Shown piece by piece: positions 53,771 to 61,829 of a DNA stretch of 64,000 nt. Within the stretch, counting starts at the first letter, position 1; each line of letters begins with the position of its first letter. The notes beneath the pieces are model-generated. The model had not been told where the DNA came from. It worked only from the letters and a program-made list of their open reading frames with translations, and made no database searches. Source of the stretch: Leeia aquatica (GTDB lineage: Bacteria > Pseudomonadota > Gammaproteobacteria > Burkholderiales > Leeiaceae); assembly GCF_012641365.1 (NCBI RefSeq), contig NZ_JABAIM010000001.1:744001-808000 (forward strand), written 5' to 3'. Position numbers and translations under genes: made by a program.

Positions 53771-53960
53771 GGTGGATGTCTATGAGGAGGAGCTTCAGCC
53801 TAAGTGCAAGGCTGCATCATGTCAAATGGGCAGGCGCAGGCTGAAGTAGTGAGCTGGAAGGGCGCGTTTATACCGAACGGCATTCTTCAATCCACTCATC
53901 TACGGTTCAGCTTGCAGCGCGTAGGCTTGGTCGTTCATTGACCCCGCCCCGGAGCAACCC

Positions 53961-54368
53961 ATGTCCAGACTGCTGCCTGCCCTGCTGATGTTGTGCGCCC
54001 TGTCCTGCCATGCCGAGGAGCGGCTGTGGATTATCAAGACAGAGCCACTCTATCTGGACTTTAACAGTGTCAAACGCACGGGCAGCCTGCTGACTTACCG
54101 CATGCGTCTGGATCACGCCAAGCCTGGTCTAATGTATCTGGCCCTGGAGGTATTGCACAACTGCAGCTCCCTGAACACCCAGGTGACACAGGGGTATGCA
54201 CGCCTCGAAGGGGAGAATGAGCAAACGCTGCCTGTGCGCGAGGAGTTACGCGAGCCCCTGCGCCCCAAAGGGGCAGCTTTCATGCAGGTGCATCGCCTGC
54301 TGTGCCAGGGGGCGAGTCCGCGCGAAGTCATTCAGGCCTGGACGGCTGCGGGCATGCCGTCGGAGTAA
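53961..54368 (+). CDS. surface-adhesin-E-like secreted protein (paralogue 4)
   Basis: Signal peptide MSRLLPALLMLCALSCHA, then DFNSVKRTGSLLTYRMRLDH and one conserved disulfide pair (LHNCSSLN with LLCQGASP). The signal peptide is close to paralogue 2 (MPRLLPIALLLCALSAHA), and core strands follow the same order, but the WARVG motif is lost. It is separated from the tandem cluster by about six kilobases. Function unknown. Confidence 0.68.
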   Translation: MSRLLPALLMLCALSCHAEERLWIIKTEPLYLDFNSVKRTGSLLTYRMRLDHAKPGLMYLALEVLHNCSSLNTQVTQGYARLEGENEQTLPVREELREPLRPKGAAFMQVHRLLCQGASPREVIQAWTAAGMPSE

Positions 54369-54410
54369 GCTGCACCTGCCCGCCATCTTGTTGGGTGGCG
54401 GGCGCCTCCA

Positions 54411-54454
54411 AATATACCAAAAGGCATTGACATGAATATATCAAAGGGTATAAT
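54411..54454 (+). promoter_or_regulatory. strong promoter with CI-operator-like repeats
   Basis: TTGACA (54427-54432) and TATAAT (54449-54454) are separated by 16 bases, an almost consensus sigma-70 promoter. AATATACCAAAAGG (54411-54424) and AATATATCAAAGGG (54435-54448) are direct repeats with a 24-base period. CATGAATATATCAA (54431-54444) is an exact 14-base match to the CI-side palindrome at 8658-8671. It should drive the two phage-like genes downstream. Confidence 0.75.
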
Positions 54455-54479
54455 CGTCTCACCCTGACGGAGAGACACC

Positions 54480-54842
54480 ATGTCCATCGCCCCCCTGATC
54501 CAGCATATCCGCCACACCACTGCCAGCCTGCGCGCGGATAACGACCGCGCCGAGTTGCGTGAGTTGCAGTCGGCCCGGCAGGCCCTGCAGCAGGAACAGC
54601 GAGAGACGGTAGACGCGCAGATTGCGCTGATCGGGCTGCTGCAGCCGGATGCGCTGCAACAGGGCAGGCGACAACGGCTGGCCGAGCTGGCCGCTCAACA
54701 ACGTCAGGCGCTGGCCCGGTTGGCAGAGCGCATCAGCCTGCTGCAACTGCGGCTCACGCCTGCCCGCCCCCCGCGCCCAGTGGCATCAGCCAGCCTCTCT
54801 ACCCTGATGGGCTACGGCAGCAGCCGCTACCAGGGCGACTAG
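54480..54842 (+). CDS. small coiled-coil protein, phage-like
   Basis: 120 residues, nearly all helical and rich in Gln, Arg, Leu and Glu (LRELQSARQALQQEQRETVD; RLAELAAQQRQALARLAERI), ending in a Pro-rich tail. Possibly a coiled-coil dimer. GGAG site present. It lies under a promoter that resembles the phage operator, which is the main reason to call it phage-like. No family recognised. Confidence 0.6.
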   Translation: MSIAPLIQHIRHTTASLRADNDRAELRELQSARQALQQEQRETVDAQIALIGLLQPDALQQGRRQRLAELAAQQRQALARLAERISLLQLRLTPARPPRPVASASLSTLMGYGSSRYQGD

Positions 54843-54922
54843 CCCGCCTCACCACCCCGATAACCCCGCCCACCCGCTGTTCCACACAGCGGGCAGGCCC
54901 CCTGCACGCTTGCGAGGCCCAT

Positions 54923-55138
54923 ATGCACCCCGATACCGACTGGCTGGATTACCCTGCGGATGACGACACCCCCACACCACTGCCCCCCTCCAAGGAGCAG
55001 GCCGCCCACGCCCGCCGCCTGCGCGAACGCCGCGCAGCATTGGAAGAGCGTTGGCTGGTAGCAGCACTGGAGGGGGAGGGGCTAGCCACATGTTGCACCC
55101 CGCTTGGCGACATCAACGGCACTCCATCACAGTATTGA
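54923..55138 (+). CDS. 71-aa protein, phage-like
   Basis: An acidic and Pro-rich N-terminus (DWLDYPADDDTPTPLPPSKE) precedes a helix HARRLRERRAALEERWLVAA. GAGG lies eight bases before the ATG. Follows the coiled-coil gene by 80 bases and probably shares its promoter. No family recognised. Confidence 0.5.
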   Translation: MHPDTDWLDYPADDDTPTPLPPSKEQAAHARRLRERRAALEERWLVAALEGEGLATCCTPLGDINGTPSQY

Positions 55139-55142
55139 TAAA

Positions 55143-55156
55143 AGAACGAATGTTCT
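55143..55156. promoter_or_regulatory. palindrome in the ImmA/IrrE promoter region
   Basis: AGAAC-GAAT-GTTCT is a perfect-arm palindrome (the GAAC-N4-GTTC shape of Gram-positive LexA boxes) seven bases upstream of a TATAAC -10-like element at 55163-55168. A repressor site is likely, perhaps for autoregulation. No cognate regulator gene is beside it. Confidence 0.4.
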
Positions 55157-55267
55157 GTAAGGTATAACTAATGCACTCAGGAAATCCTGATTGCCATTCT
55201 TTATAAAACCATACAGAATCACCATGTTTATTAACGCCTTGGCGTCAAACACTGACGGAGGTGTTCC

Positions 55268-55774
55268 ATGATGACACATAGCACAACACATAAAATCAGG
55301 TCTGCTGCTGGCGTGCTGGACCATTACTGGGATGGCACCATCCCGGTCCCCGTAGATACACTGGCTGAGCGTCTGGGGCTCGTGATTCAGCGTGAGCCGG
55401 GCCTGGATGCAAGCGGCATGATCGAGTGGCAAGCGGATGACAGCTATCTGATCCGTATCAACAGCTCAGACTCCATGGTCCGTCAGCGCTTCACTGTAGC
55501 CCATGAGATTGGTCACTATGTCTTGGGGCATCTGGACGGCCAGCACCGCATGTATCGGGATACCAGTGAGCAATTCCGGTCCGGCATTCAGCAAGCCAAA
55601 GAGGCAGCAGCCAACCGGTTTGCAGCCAATTTGCTGATGCCGCCTGACGCTATCGAATGGGCATTTCAGGTCAAAAAAGAATACACCATTGAAGGCTTGG
55701 CCAAGCTCTTCCGGGTATCTGAAGCTGCAATCCAGTTTCGGCTGATCAACCTTGGTTATCTGGAGAAACAGTGA
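55268..55774 (+). CDS. ImmA/IrrE-family metallopeptidase
   Basis: 168 residues with HEIGH at residues 79-83 and Glu112 in KEAAANRFAANLLMP, the Zn ligands of COG2856/ImmA proteins. ImmA proteins cleave phage or mobile-element repressors, often after DNA damage, and usually pair with an Xre antitoxin; here no Xre gene is adjacent. The stop overlaps the next gene's GTG start (GTGA). GGAGG precedes the ATG. Target unknown. Confidence 0.88.
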   Translation: MMTHSTTHKIRSAAGVLDHYWDGTIPVPVDTLAERLGLVIQREPGLDASGMIEWQADDSYLIRINSSDSMVRQRFTVAHEIGHYVLGHLDGQHRMYRDTSEQFRSGIQQAKEAAANRFAANLLMPPDAIEWAFQVKKEYTIEGLAKLFRVSEAAIQFRLINLGYLEKQ

Positions 55775-56304
55775 GCAATACCCCAGATCTATCTAATGAC
55801 AAAGCCTCAGAAATCCATCAGGTTTATGCTCCATTAGATAGGCTGGGGCAACGGGAAAACTCGACGCTGGATATGCTCAAACAGCAGAGCAAACACCGGA
55901 ATTGGGTTATCGGGTTTGCCATGGGTTTTGCAGGCTTACTGGCAATCACTTTCATTATCTTTGTCTGCCGGGTAACCACATTTGCAACCAGCACCCCTCA
56001 TGGGCCTCAAGTTGTAACCCTCCCAGCCTCCGCGTCTTCCCCGGTTGCGGTTCCCGTTGCCTACCCCGCATTTGACTGGCATCTGCTACTCTTGGGCTCT
56101 TCCCTGATCATCCCGCCCACCATCATCCTGTTCATCCTGATCCGCCGGGTGTTTGGTGAAACCAGTCGCAGCCACAGCAGCACGAACAGTCCAAATGATT
56201 CATATCCGGATACCCCATGGGGTGAGGTGCTGACGAAACTGACAAGCATTGCAGAATCCTTCATCGATCTTGTCAAGAAAGTGCCCCCTTTTACCGGGAA
56301 ATAG
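55771..56304 (+). CDS. two-span membrane protein coupled to ImmA/IrrE
   Basis: 177 residues from GTG. Two membrane helices (about 46-67 and 103-125) flank a Ser/Pro-rich loop, with a cytoplasmic N-terminus rich in Gln and Ser and a soluble C-terminal helix (LTKLTSIAESFIDLVKKV). The four-base overlap suggests a fixed stoichiometry with the ImmA partner. No known family. It may be the cleavage target or a membrane effector; both are guesses. Confidence 0.7.
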   Translation: MSNTPDLSNDKASEIHQVYAPLDRLGQRENSTLDMLKQQSKHRNWVIGFAMGFAGLLAITFIIFVCRVTTFATSTPHGPQVVTLPASASSPVAVPVAYPAFDWHLLLLGSSLIIPPTIILFILIRRVFGETSRSHSSTNSPNDSYPDTPWGEVLTKLTSIAESFIDLVKKVPPFTGK

Positions 56305-56338
56305 TGCAGCCGCGTGGAGAGACCACGATATCACGCCC

Positions 56339-57379
56339 CTACCCCGCCACCCTCCGCATCAGTGCTTCCAGCGGGCCGCGTTGGAACCAGCGTCGCCACA
56401 GCCAGGCGTAAAGGATGGCCAGCAGGGCGAAGCCGAGGGCCAGTAGCCAGGTCAGGTTCAGGCTTTGCCCTTGCAGCAGGTCCAGCGCCTCCAGTGCGCC
56501 CATGCCGAGCAGGATATGGGTAAGGTAGAGGGTGAGCGTTTGCTGGCCGGGGCGGATCAGCCAGGGCAGCAGGGGGCTGTCGGCATAGCGCCGGTGCAGG
56601 ATGAGGCAGCAGCCGATCAGCAGGCAGGCTGCGCCGCAGCCGCCCAGCACAAACAGCGGCGACGGCGGCAGCGGGCCGGTATCCAGCATCCAGGCCAACT
56701 CGCCCTGTGCGGCCAGCGCCCTTGTCAGCAAGTGTGACAGCAGCACGGCACTCGTCAGCGCCAGCCCCCCACCCCATACCATGCGCTGTTGCAGGCGGGC
56801 CTCCGTCAGCGGCAGGCGGCTGAGCCACAGGCCGAGCAGGAAGAAGCTGAACCATGGCAGCAGCGGGTGCCAGCCATTGAATAGCAGGTGCCGCATGAAG
56901 CCTGCCACCGTCCAGAAATCCACATACTGCCAGCTGGCCCAGTGCCAGCCCTGGTTGTAGAGGCCCGTCACCTGCACCCACACCGCGAGCGCGGGCAGCA
57001 GCAGCATCAGCGCCCACAATGCCCGGTTAGCCAGCCGCAGGCAGAGCACGCCGAGCAGGAAGAAGCAGGCGTAGTAGTGCAGGATGTCGGCCTCGAAGAT
57101 CAGCAGATTGAGCATGCCAGCCAGCCACAGGAACAGTGCGCGTCGCCAGGTGACGCGCCAGCTGTCTTGCCAGTCCTGCCGGGCAGCGGCCAATCCGAGC
57201 CCGATGCCCGCGAGAACCACAAAGCTTGCAGCAGCGCGCCCCTGCAAAGCGGCGAGTGCATGTTGCAGCAGGAGCCAGCCCTGCTGTGAGCTGCCCATCG
57301 CCATGCTGAAGTTCACCACCGTCATGCCGACAAAGGCACCAAAACGGGCCAAATCCAGTCCTTGCAGACGCTGACTCAT
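56339..57379 (-). CDS. DUF418/acyltransferase-like membrane protein
   Basis: 346 residues, about ten membrane helices, starting MSQRLQGLDLARFGAFVGMT, the usual DUF418/DUF1624-type opening. HYYACFFLLGVLCL and the C-terminal RPGQQTLTLYLTHILLGMG (with a His in a membrane helix) recall heparan N-acetyltransferase-like enzymes, but substrate is unknown. ATG overlaps the TetR stop (ATGA), so it is expressed with TetR and probably under its control. Confidence 0.82.
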   Translation of the reverse strand: MSQRLQGLDLARFGAFVGMTVVNFSMAMGSSQQGWLLLQHALAALQGRAAASFVVLAGIGLGLAAARQDWQDSWRVTWRRALFLWLAGMLNLLIFEADILHYYACFFLLGVLCLRLANRALWALMLLLPALAVWVQVTGLYNQGWHWASWQYVDFWTVAGFMRHLLFNGWHPLLPWFSFFLLGLWLSRLPLTEARLQQRMVWGGGLALTSAVLLSHLLTRALAAQGELAWMLDTGPLPPSPLFVLGGCGAACLLIGCCLILHRRYADSPLLPWLIRPGQQTLTLYLTHILLGMGALEALDLLQGQSLNLTWLLALGFALLAILYAWLWRRWFQRGPLEALMRRVAG

Positions 57380-57984
57380 GACGCCCCCCCCGGCGTACGC
57401 AACAGGCGGCAACACAGATCCACCTGCTCCCACTGCTCTGCCTCGCTGAGGGTGCGCCGCTGAAAGCCCAGGCGAATGGCCACGCCTTCGATGGCGTCGA
57501 TCATCATGCTGGCGACTTCCTGCAGCTGGCCCTCGGCCGACACCGTGCCTTCCTCAATGCCCTGTTCCATGACAGCAACCATGGCGTGCATGACTTGCAG
57601 CCGATTCGCCGTGAACAGTTTGCCCAGCGCGCTATTGCGCAAAGCTTCGCCAATCACCTCCACCGTCAGCATCACGTTTTCAAACTGCATGCTGCTGCAC
57701 AGATAAGCATGCACAAAGCGACGCAGCCTGGGCAGTGCAGGTCCCGCTTCCCAAAGTGGCTGCATGCAGGCTGCCATCTCCTCGGACTCCAGCGCCGCAA
57801 TCTCGGCTACCAGCTCGGACTTGCCGGGGAAGTGGTTGTAGAGATTACCCACGCTGATGTGCGCACGGTCAGCAATCTCACGCATCCCGGTCTGATGAAA
57901 ACCTTTATGGATGAAGCACGCCAATGCGGCCTCCAGAATCTGCTTTCGTTTTGCTGCTACCTGTTGTTGCCGGTCCTTGCTCAT
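57376..57984 (-). CDS. TetR-family regulator of the acyltransferase-like gene
   Basis: 202 residues. RKQILEAALACFIHKGFHQT then GMREIADRAHISVGNLYNHF is a clear TetR helix-turn-helix. The ligand domain follows. The start chosen gives the usual distance to the helix-turn-helix; longer in-frame forms contain the operator. The operator TGAACGA-N4-TCGTTCA lies 39 bases upstream, so autorepression is expected. First gene of a two-gene operon with the DUF418-like gene. Confidence 0.88.
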   Translation of the reverse strand: MSKDRQQQVAAKRKQILEAALACFIHKGFHQTGMREIADRAHISVGNLYNHFPGKSELVAEIAALESEEMAACMQPLWEAGPALPRLRRFVHAYLCSSMQFENVMLTVEVIGEALRNSALGKLFTANRLQVMHAMVAVMEQGIEEGTVSAEGQLQEVASMMIDAIEGVAIRLGFQRRTLSEAEQWEQVDLCCRLLRTPGGAS

Positions 57985-58022
57985 GCGCCTGCTTCCATTG
58001 AAGATGGTGTTGCGCATTATAC

Positions 58023-58040
58023 TGAACGAACACTCGTTCA
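58023..58040. promoter_or_regulatory. TetR operator (18 bp)
   Basis: TGAACGA-ACAC-TCGTTCA has perfect 7-bp arms. It overlaps the expected promoter of the TetR operon (minus strand). Typical of a dimeric TetR site. The divergent binding-protein gene at 58189 lies about 150 bases away and could also be affected. Confidence 0.75.
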
Positions 58041-58188
58041 AATCAAGTAAACACCCAAAGCCAGGCCAAAGCACAGACACCCCTCCCGCTTACTGCGTAA
58101 GCCCCTGCAATTGCGCCGATGCTTCGGTGCTTCACCAAAATGCGGCTCTGCTACACTATGAAACACCCCCTGTGCAGGAGTGCATGCC

Positions 58189-58938
58189 ATGCGTCGCATC
58201 ATACAGAGCATGAGTCTGGCGGTACTGCTGCTGTTGGCCCTGCAGGCCTCGGCACAAACCCTGCGGGTGGCAGGCGCGCAGTTTCCCCGCATTTTTGAGC
58301 AGCAGGGGGCGGGGGTGTTCCAGGGCATGGGGGTGGAGCTGGTGCAGGAGCTGGCGCAGCGGCTGGGTTACGATGTGCAGTTTGAGCTCTATCCTTGGCC
58401 TCGCGCACTGCATCTGGTCGAGAGCGGCCAGGCCGACGTGCTGGTGGGCCTGTACAAGACCGCCGAGCAGGAAGACCGCTTTCTCTTCGCCGAAACTCCT
58501 TTTTACCAGGACGAAATGGTGTTCTACGCCCGGAAAGGCAGTTTCAACTGGGATGGCAACATCAGCATGCTGCACCGTCGCAAGATCGGCGTGGTGGCGG
58601 GCTGGGTGCATACCACGCCCTTTGATGCCATCAAAGGCAGCCTGAATCTCTCTACCGTGGAAAACGTGGAAACGGGCCTGCGTATGCTGGAGTTTGGCCG
58701 CATTGACCTGCTGGCGGCCGACGCGCGCAACGCCGAACCCTTCCTCAACCGGGGCCCGTGGAGCCGGAGGCCGGTTGCACTCAAGCCCAGCCTGGGCACG
58801 CAGGTCGGCTATCTGGCCTTCCCCCGCAAGCCCCGTTTTGAAGCGCTGCGCAGTGACATGGACCGGGTGTTCCAGCAGCTGCAAGCCAATGGCACCCTCA
58901 AGCGCCTGGCGCTGAAGTGGTCCGTCGCCTTGCCCTGA
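58189..58938 (+). CDS. periplasmic solute-binding protein (SBP_bac_3), copy 1
   Basis: 249 residues with signal peptide MRRIIQSMSLAVLLLLALQASA and a bacterial extracellular solute-binding family 3 fold: LRVAGAQFPRIFEQQG, GVELVQELAQRLGYDVQFEL, GQADVLVGLYKT, RKIGVVAGWV, and GRIDLLAADARN. Such proteins bind amino acids or small metabolites. ATG 58189 is eight bases after AGGAG. No ABC permease or ATPase gene is adjacent; a near-copy follows. Confidence 0.85.
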   Translation: MRRIIQSMSLAVLLLLALQASAQTLRVAGAQFPRIFEQQGAGVFQGMGVELVQELAQRLGYDVQFELYPWPRALHLVESGQADVLVGLYKTAEQEDRFLFAETPFYQDEMVFYARKGSFNWDGNISMLHRRKIGVVAGWVHTTPFDAIKGSLNLSTVENVETGLRMLEFGRIDLLAADARNAEPFLNRGPWSRRPVALKPSLGTQVGYLAFPRKPRFEALRSDMDRVFQQLQANGTLKRLALKWSVALP

Positions 58939-59008
58939 TACCCCACAGCGGGCCGCGCCCCAGCAGCCATCTGCTATGCTGGAAAAGTCATCCACCCGGT
59001 AGCCGCAC

Positions 59009-59758
59009 ATGCGCCTGATCTGGCTTCGTTTCTGCCTTTGCTGCCTGCTGCTGCACGCCACGGCACTGCACGCGCAGACGCTGCGCGTGGTCGGCACGAC
59101 GTTCGCCCGCATTTATGAACAGAATGGCTATGGCGAATTTAGCGGCATGGGCGTGGATCTGGTGCGGGAGCTGGCGCAGCGGCTGGGTTACGACATACAG
59201 TTTGAGCTCTATCCGTGGCCCCGGGCGCAGCAGATGGTTGAACTGGGCCAGGCCGACGTACTGGTGGGGCCATATAAAACCCCTGAGCGGATAGCGCGCT
59301 TTACCTTCGCCGCCACCCCGTTCTACCGGGACGAAATCCTGTTCTATGCCCGTCGGAGCAGCCCTAACTGGGATGGCAACACCAGCAGCCTGTATGGCAA
59401 GAAAGTGGGTGTGGTGGCGGGTTGGGTGTATACCCCCCAGTTTGACGCCATCAAGGGTAACCTGGAGCTGACCACGGCCGATCAGGTGGAAACTGGTCTG
59501 CGCATGCTGGATTTTGGTCGCATTGATCTGCTGGCGGTCAACCAGCGCAACACCCAGCCCGTGCTGATCCAGCTGGGGCTGATAAGCAAACTCACGCCCG
59601 TACAGCCCGCACTGGGCAGCCAGGTGGGCTACCTGGCCTTCCCCAGACAGCCGCGCTTTGAAGCGCTGCGCAGTGATATGGACCGGGTGTTCCAGCAGCT
59701 GCTGGCCAATGGCACCCTCACCCGCCTGTCGCAAAAATGGTCGGTGGCCTTGCCTTGA
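59009..59758 (+). CDS. periplasmic solute-binding protein (SBP_bac_3), copy 2
   Basis: 249 residues, same length and blade order as copy 1 (GVDLVRELAQRLGYDIQFEL, GQADVLVGPYKT, GRIDLLAVNQRN). The C-terminal 70 bases of the two genes are nearly identical in DNA, pointing to recent duplication or gene conversion. Ligand-contact segments in the middle have drifted, so substrates may differ. No permease nearby. Confidence 0.85.
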   Translation: MRLIWLRFCLCCLLLHATALHAQTLRVVGTTFARIYEQNGYGEFSGMGVDLVRELAQRLGYDIQFELYPWPRAQQMVELGQADVLVGPYKTPERIARFTFAATPFYRDEILFYARRSSPNWDGNTSSLYGKKVGVVAGWVYTPQFDAIKGNLELTTADQVETGLRMLDFGRIDLLAVNQRNTQPVLIQLGLISKLTPVQPALGSQVGYLAFPRQPRFEALRSDMDRVFQQLLANGTLTRLSQKWSVALP

Positions 59759-59761
59759 GGT

Positions 59762-60340
59762 TTAGCCCTGCTCCGCCTGAAAATGAAGGTCCGCACTGAC
59801 CACCACCCGCGCAATCCGGGGTAGCACATGCTGGATGCTCTGCTGGTGCAGCTCCGGCAGCAGGCTGCTGCACACATCCTCCAGCACCACCACATCATAG
59901 CCCAGTTCCCAAGCCTGGCGGGCGCTGGATTCCACCCCCAAGGTCGTGGCGATGCCGCACAGCACCACCGTGCGCACCCCGCTGCGCCGTAGCAGCACAT
60001 CCAGCTCGGTGCCGTGAAACGCGCCCCAGTTTTGCTTCTGCACGCAGTGCTCGCCCGCCTGCTGCATGCCCTCTACCAGCTCACTCCAGCCGGCTGGCAT
60101 GCCGCCCTCTGGCCGGGGAAAGGGGCGATCCACCTTGCCCGGTGGGTAATCAGCAAAATCCGCCCGCCAACCTACCCGCACCCAGATCACCTGACTACCG
60201 GCCTCACGAAACCGCGCCAGCACCGGCTGCGCCGCCGCCACCACTTCCGCCCCGCTGCGTGGGGCCAAAGGCAGATTGACGATACCGTTCTGCAAGTCCA
60301 CCAGCACCAGTGCGGTGGTTTTCGGGTCCAGCTCCAGCAT
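59762..60340 (-). CDS. isochorismatase-family hydrolase
   Basis: 192 residues. Asp15 in LVLVDLQNG and the Lys in QKQNWGAFHGTELD match the family. The cysteine expected in the nucleophile loop is replaced by glycine (CGIATTLGVESSA), as in true isochorismatases of the EntB/PhzD type, so the reaction may be vinyl-ether hydrolysis or the fold may be repurposed. Only three bases separate it from the convergent binding-protein stop. It diverges from a TetR gene. Confidence 0.82.
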   Translation of the reverse strand: MLELDPKTTALVLVDLQNGIVNLPLAPRSGAEVVAAAQPVLARFREAGSQVIWVRVGWRADFADYPPGKVDRPFPRPEGGMPAGWSELVEGMQQAGEHCVQKQNWGAFHGTELDVLLRRSGVRTVVLCGIATTLGVESSARQAWELGYDVVVLEDVCSSLLPELHQQSIQHVLPRIARVVVSADLHFQAEQG

Positions 60341-60408
60341 GGGCGTATCCTTGTGGTGACATTGGGCTAGGCGATTTTGGCGCAGCACGCTATGCTTCAC
60401 CCTGTTTA

Positions 60409-60446
60409 TGAGTAATGCCTCACAAATTATATGAGCACCCACTCAC
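60409..60446. promoter_or_regulatory. paired TGAG-N6-CTCAC operators
   Basis: TGAG-TAATGC-CTCAC (60409-60423) and TGAG-CACCCA-CTCAC (60432-60446) are two repeats with centres 23 bp apart, the second overlapping the TetR start codon. They sit between the divergent isochorismatase-like gene and TetR gene, fitting control of both by the TetR product. Confidence 0.65.
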
Positions 60447-61036
60447 AAAAAACAAGCCCGGACCCGCAAGCCAAAATCCCGCAGCGCAGCCGCGGTATCC
60501 AACGGGTGGATGCCCTGCTCCATGCCGCCAGCGAGGTCTTCCACGAGCACGGCTACACGGCGGCCACCATGAGCGAAGTCGCCCGCCGCGCCGGTGCCCC
60601 CATTGGCTCGCTCTACCAGTTCTTCCCCAACAAGGCACTGCTGGCCGATGCCGTGATCAATCGCTATGCCGACCGGCTGCTGCAGGGCATGCAAGCGATC
60701 CAGGCTGAGGCGACGCTGACACCCCGGCAGCTCGCCCGGCAACTGTTCGCGCTGATGCTGCAGATGCAGCAGGAACGCGCCATCGCCCTCGCCCTAGTCG
60801 ACGCGGCCGACCCGCACAGCCGTCGCCAGCAGCTGCGCGACGCCCTGCTGCTACAGCTCACCACCCTGCTCGCTCGCCTGCACCCGGCGCAATCCGCCGA
60901 GCGCCACCGCCTGCGCGCGCACTATGTGCTGCAGCAGCTCAAGCAAATCCCCTCGCTGCACCACGAAGCACAGCAGCAACCCGGCCTGCTGGAAGAGGCC
61001 GAGCGCGCCCTGCATGCCTATCTGAAACGGGAGTGA
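60431..61036 (+). CDS. TetR-family regulator divergent from the isochorismatase gene
   Basis: 201 residues. RVDALLHAASEVFHEHGYTA then TMSEVARRAGAPIGSLYQFF is a TetR helix-turn-helix with the SLYQFFPNK end. C-terminal helices form the ligand pocket. The operator overlaps its start codon, so it probably represses itself and the divergent hydrolase gene. Inducer unknown. Confidence 0.88.
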   Translation: MSTHSQKTSPDPQAKIPQRSRGIQRVDALLHAASEVFHEHGYTAATMSEVARRAGAPIGSLYQFFPNKALLADAVINRYADRLLQGMQAIQAEATLTPRQLARQLFALMLQMQQERAIALALVDAADPHSRRQQLRDALLLQLTTLLARLHPAQSAERHRLRAHYVLQQLKQIPSLHHEAQQQPGLLEEAERALHAYLKRE

Positions 61037-61078
61037 AACCCGCAGGCCGACCGCCCACGGGAGAAGGGAAGCGCGGAA

Positions 61079-61465
61079 TCAGCTACGGTCGATGATGCGG
61101 CTGATCTTGCCGCCCGAGAAGGCAAACTCAGACTGCCCCTGCAGCGCCAGCACACTGCCCGCCGTCATGCCATTGGGCAAATCCACCGCCAGCGTGCCCC
61201 GGTAGTCGATCGCCACCACCGCCGCTTCCGGCGACAGCTGCCACGCCGTCACCCGCTGCTCGCGCTCACGGAACAAAGCCTTGCCCTGCTCCGCCAGCGC
61301 CCGGAACGCCTCACGGCCATCGGTACTCACCGTCAGCGCCCCGCCGCTATGGTTCTCAAAATGCACCTCATCCGACAGCAAGGCCAGCATGCCTTCGACA
61401 TCAAAGGCGTTATAGCAAGCCAGATAGCGCTCGATCAGGGTTTGCGGATTCGCAGTATCACTCAT
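61079..61465 (-). CDS. nuclear transport factor 2 / SnoaL-like protein
   Basis: 128 residues: LIERYLACYNAFDVEGMLAL, LSDEVHFENHSGG, FRALAEQGKALFREREQRVT and VVAIDYRGTLAVDLPNGMTA. This is the cone-shaped NTF2/SnoaL fold. Substrate and function unknown. 42 bases separate it from the TetR stop. Confidence 0.83.
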   Translation of the reverse strand: MSDTANPQTLIERYLACYNAFDVEGMLALLSDEVHFENHSGGALTVSTDGREAFRALAEQGKALFREREQRVTAWQLSPEAAVVAIDYRGTLAVDLPNGMTAGSVLALQGQSEFAFSGGKISRIIDRS

Positions 61466-61829
61466 GATGGCTCCCTATGCCGGATTCAGAAACCGCCCGC
61501 CTCACCTCGGCAAGCTCATAAGCCACGCTGGGGGTGGCTGCATTGAGGCTGTCATTTCCCGGTGTTACCGTCAAGTTATGGTTTGATGAAGGTGGTTTGG
61601 GGTAGATAACGGGATAGTTAATCATCCAGCTATCTTTATGCTATGCTTTGCCCACAATTGTGCATCGGGCCTCCAATAAGCCATGTGATATGCATTCATA
61701 AAATAGGTATAATGAAGCCTAACGCACATACGAAAACAAAGTAATTTACTTAACTTTGAAATGGGCTATATGCAGTAAACAGCACCTGAATTAATTCACA
61801 CTAGACCGTTGCCACACCATGGGCCACAA
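61466..61829. other. AT-rich intergenic region with a possible promoter
   Basis: GC drops sharply after about 61560. A perfect TATAAT (61708-61713) sits 116 bases before the ADP-ribosyltransferase-like gene; no good -35 pairs with it. No gene, repeat or hairpin of note is seen in the rest. The base composition continues into the next two genes and suggests an insertion. Confidence 0.4.

Noticed and set aside
58156-59112. A 318-codon minus-strand frame
   Set aside because: Antisense to the first solute-binding protein gene and the start of the second; both plus-strand genes are strongly supported.
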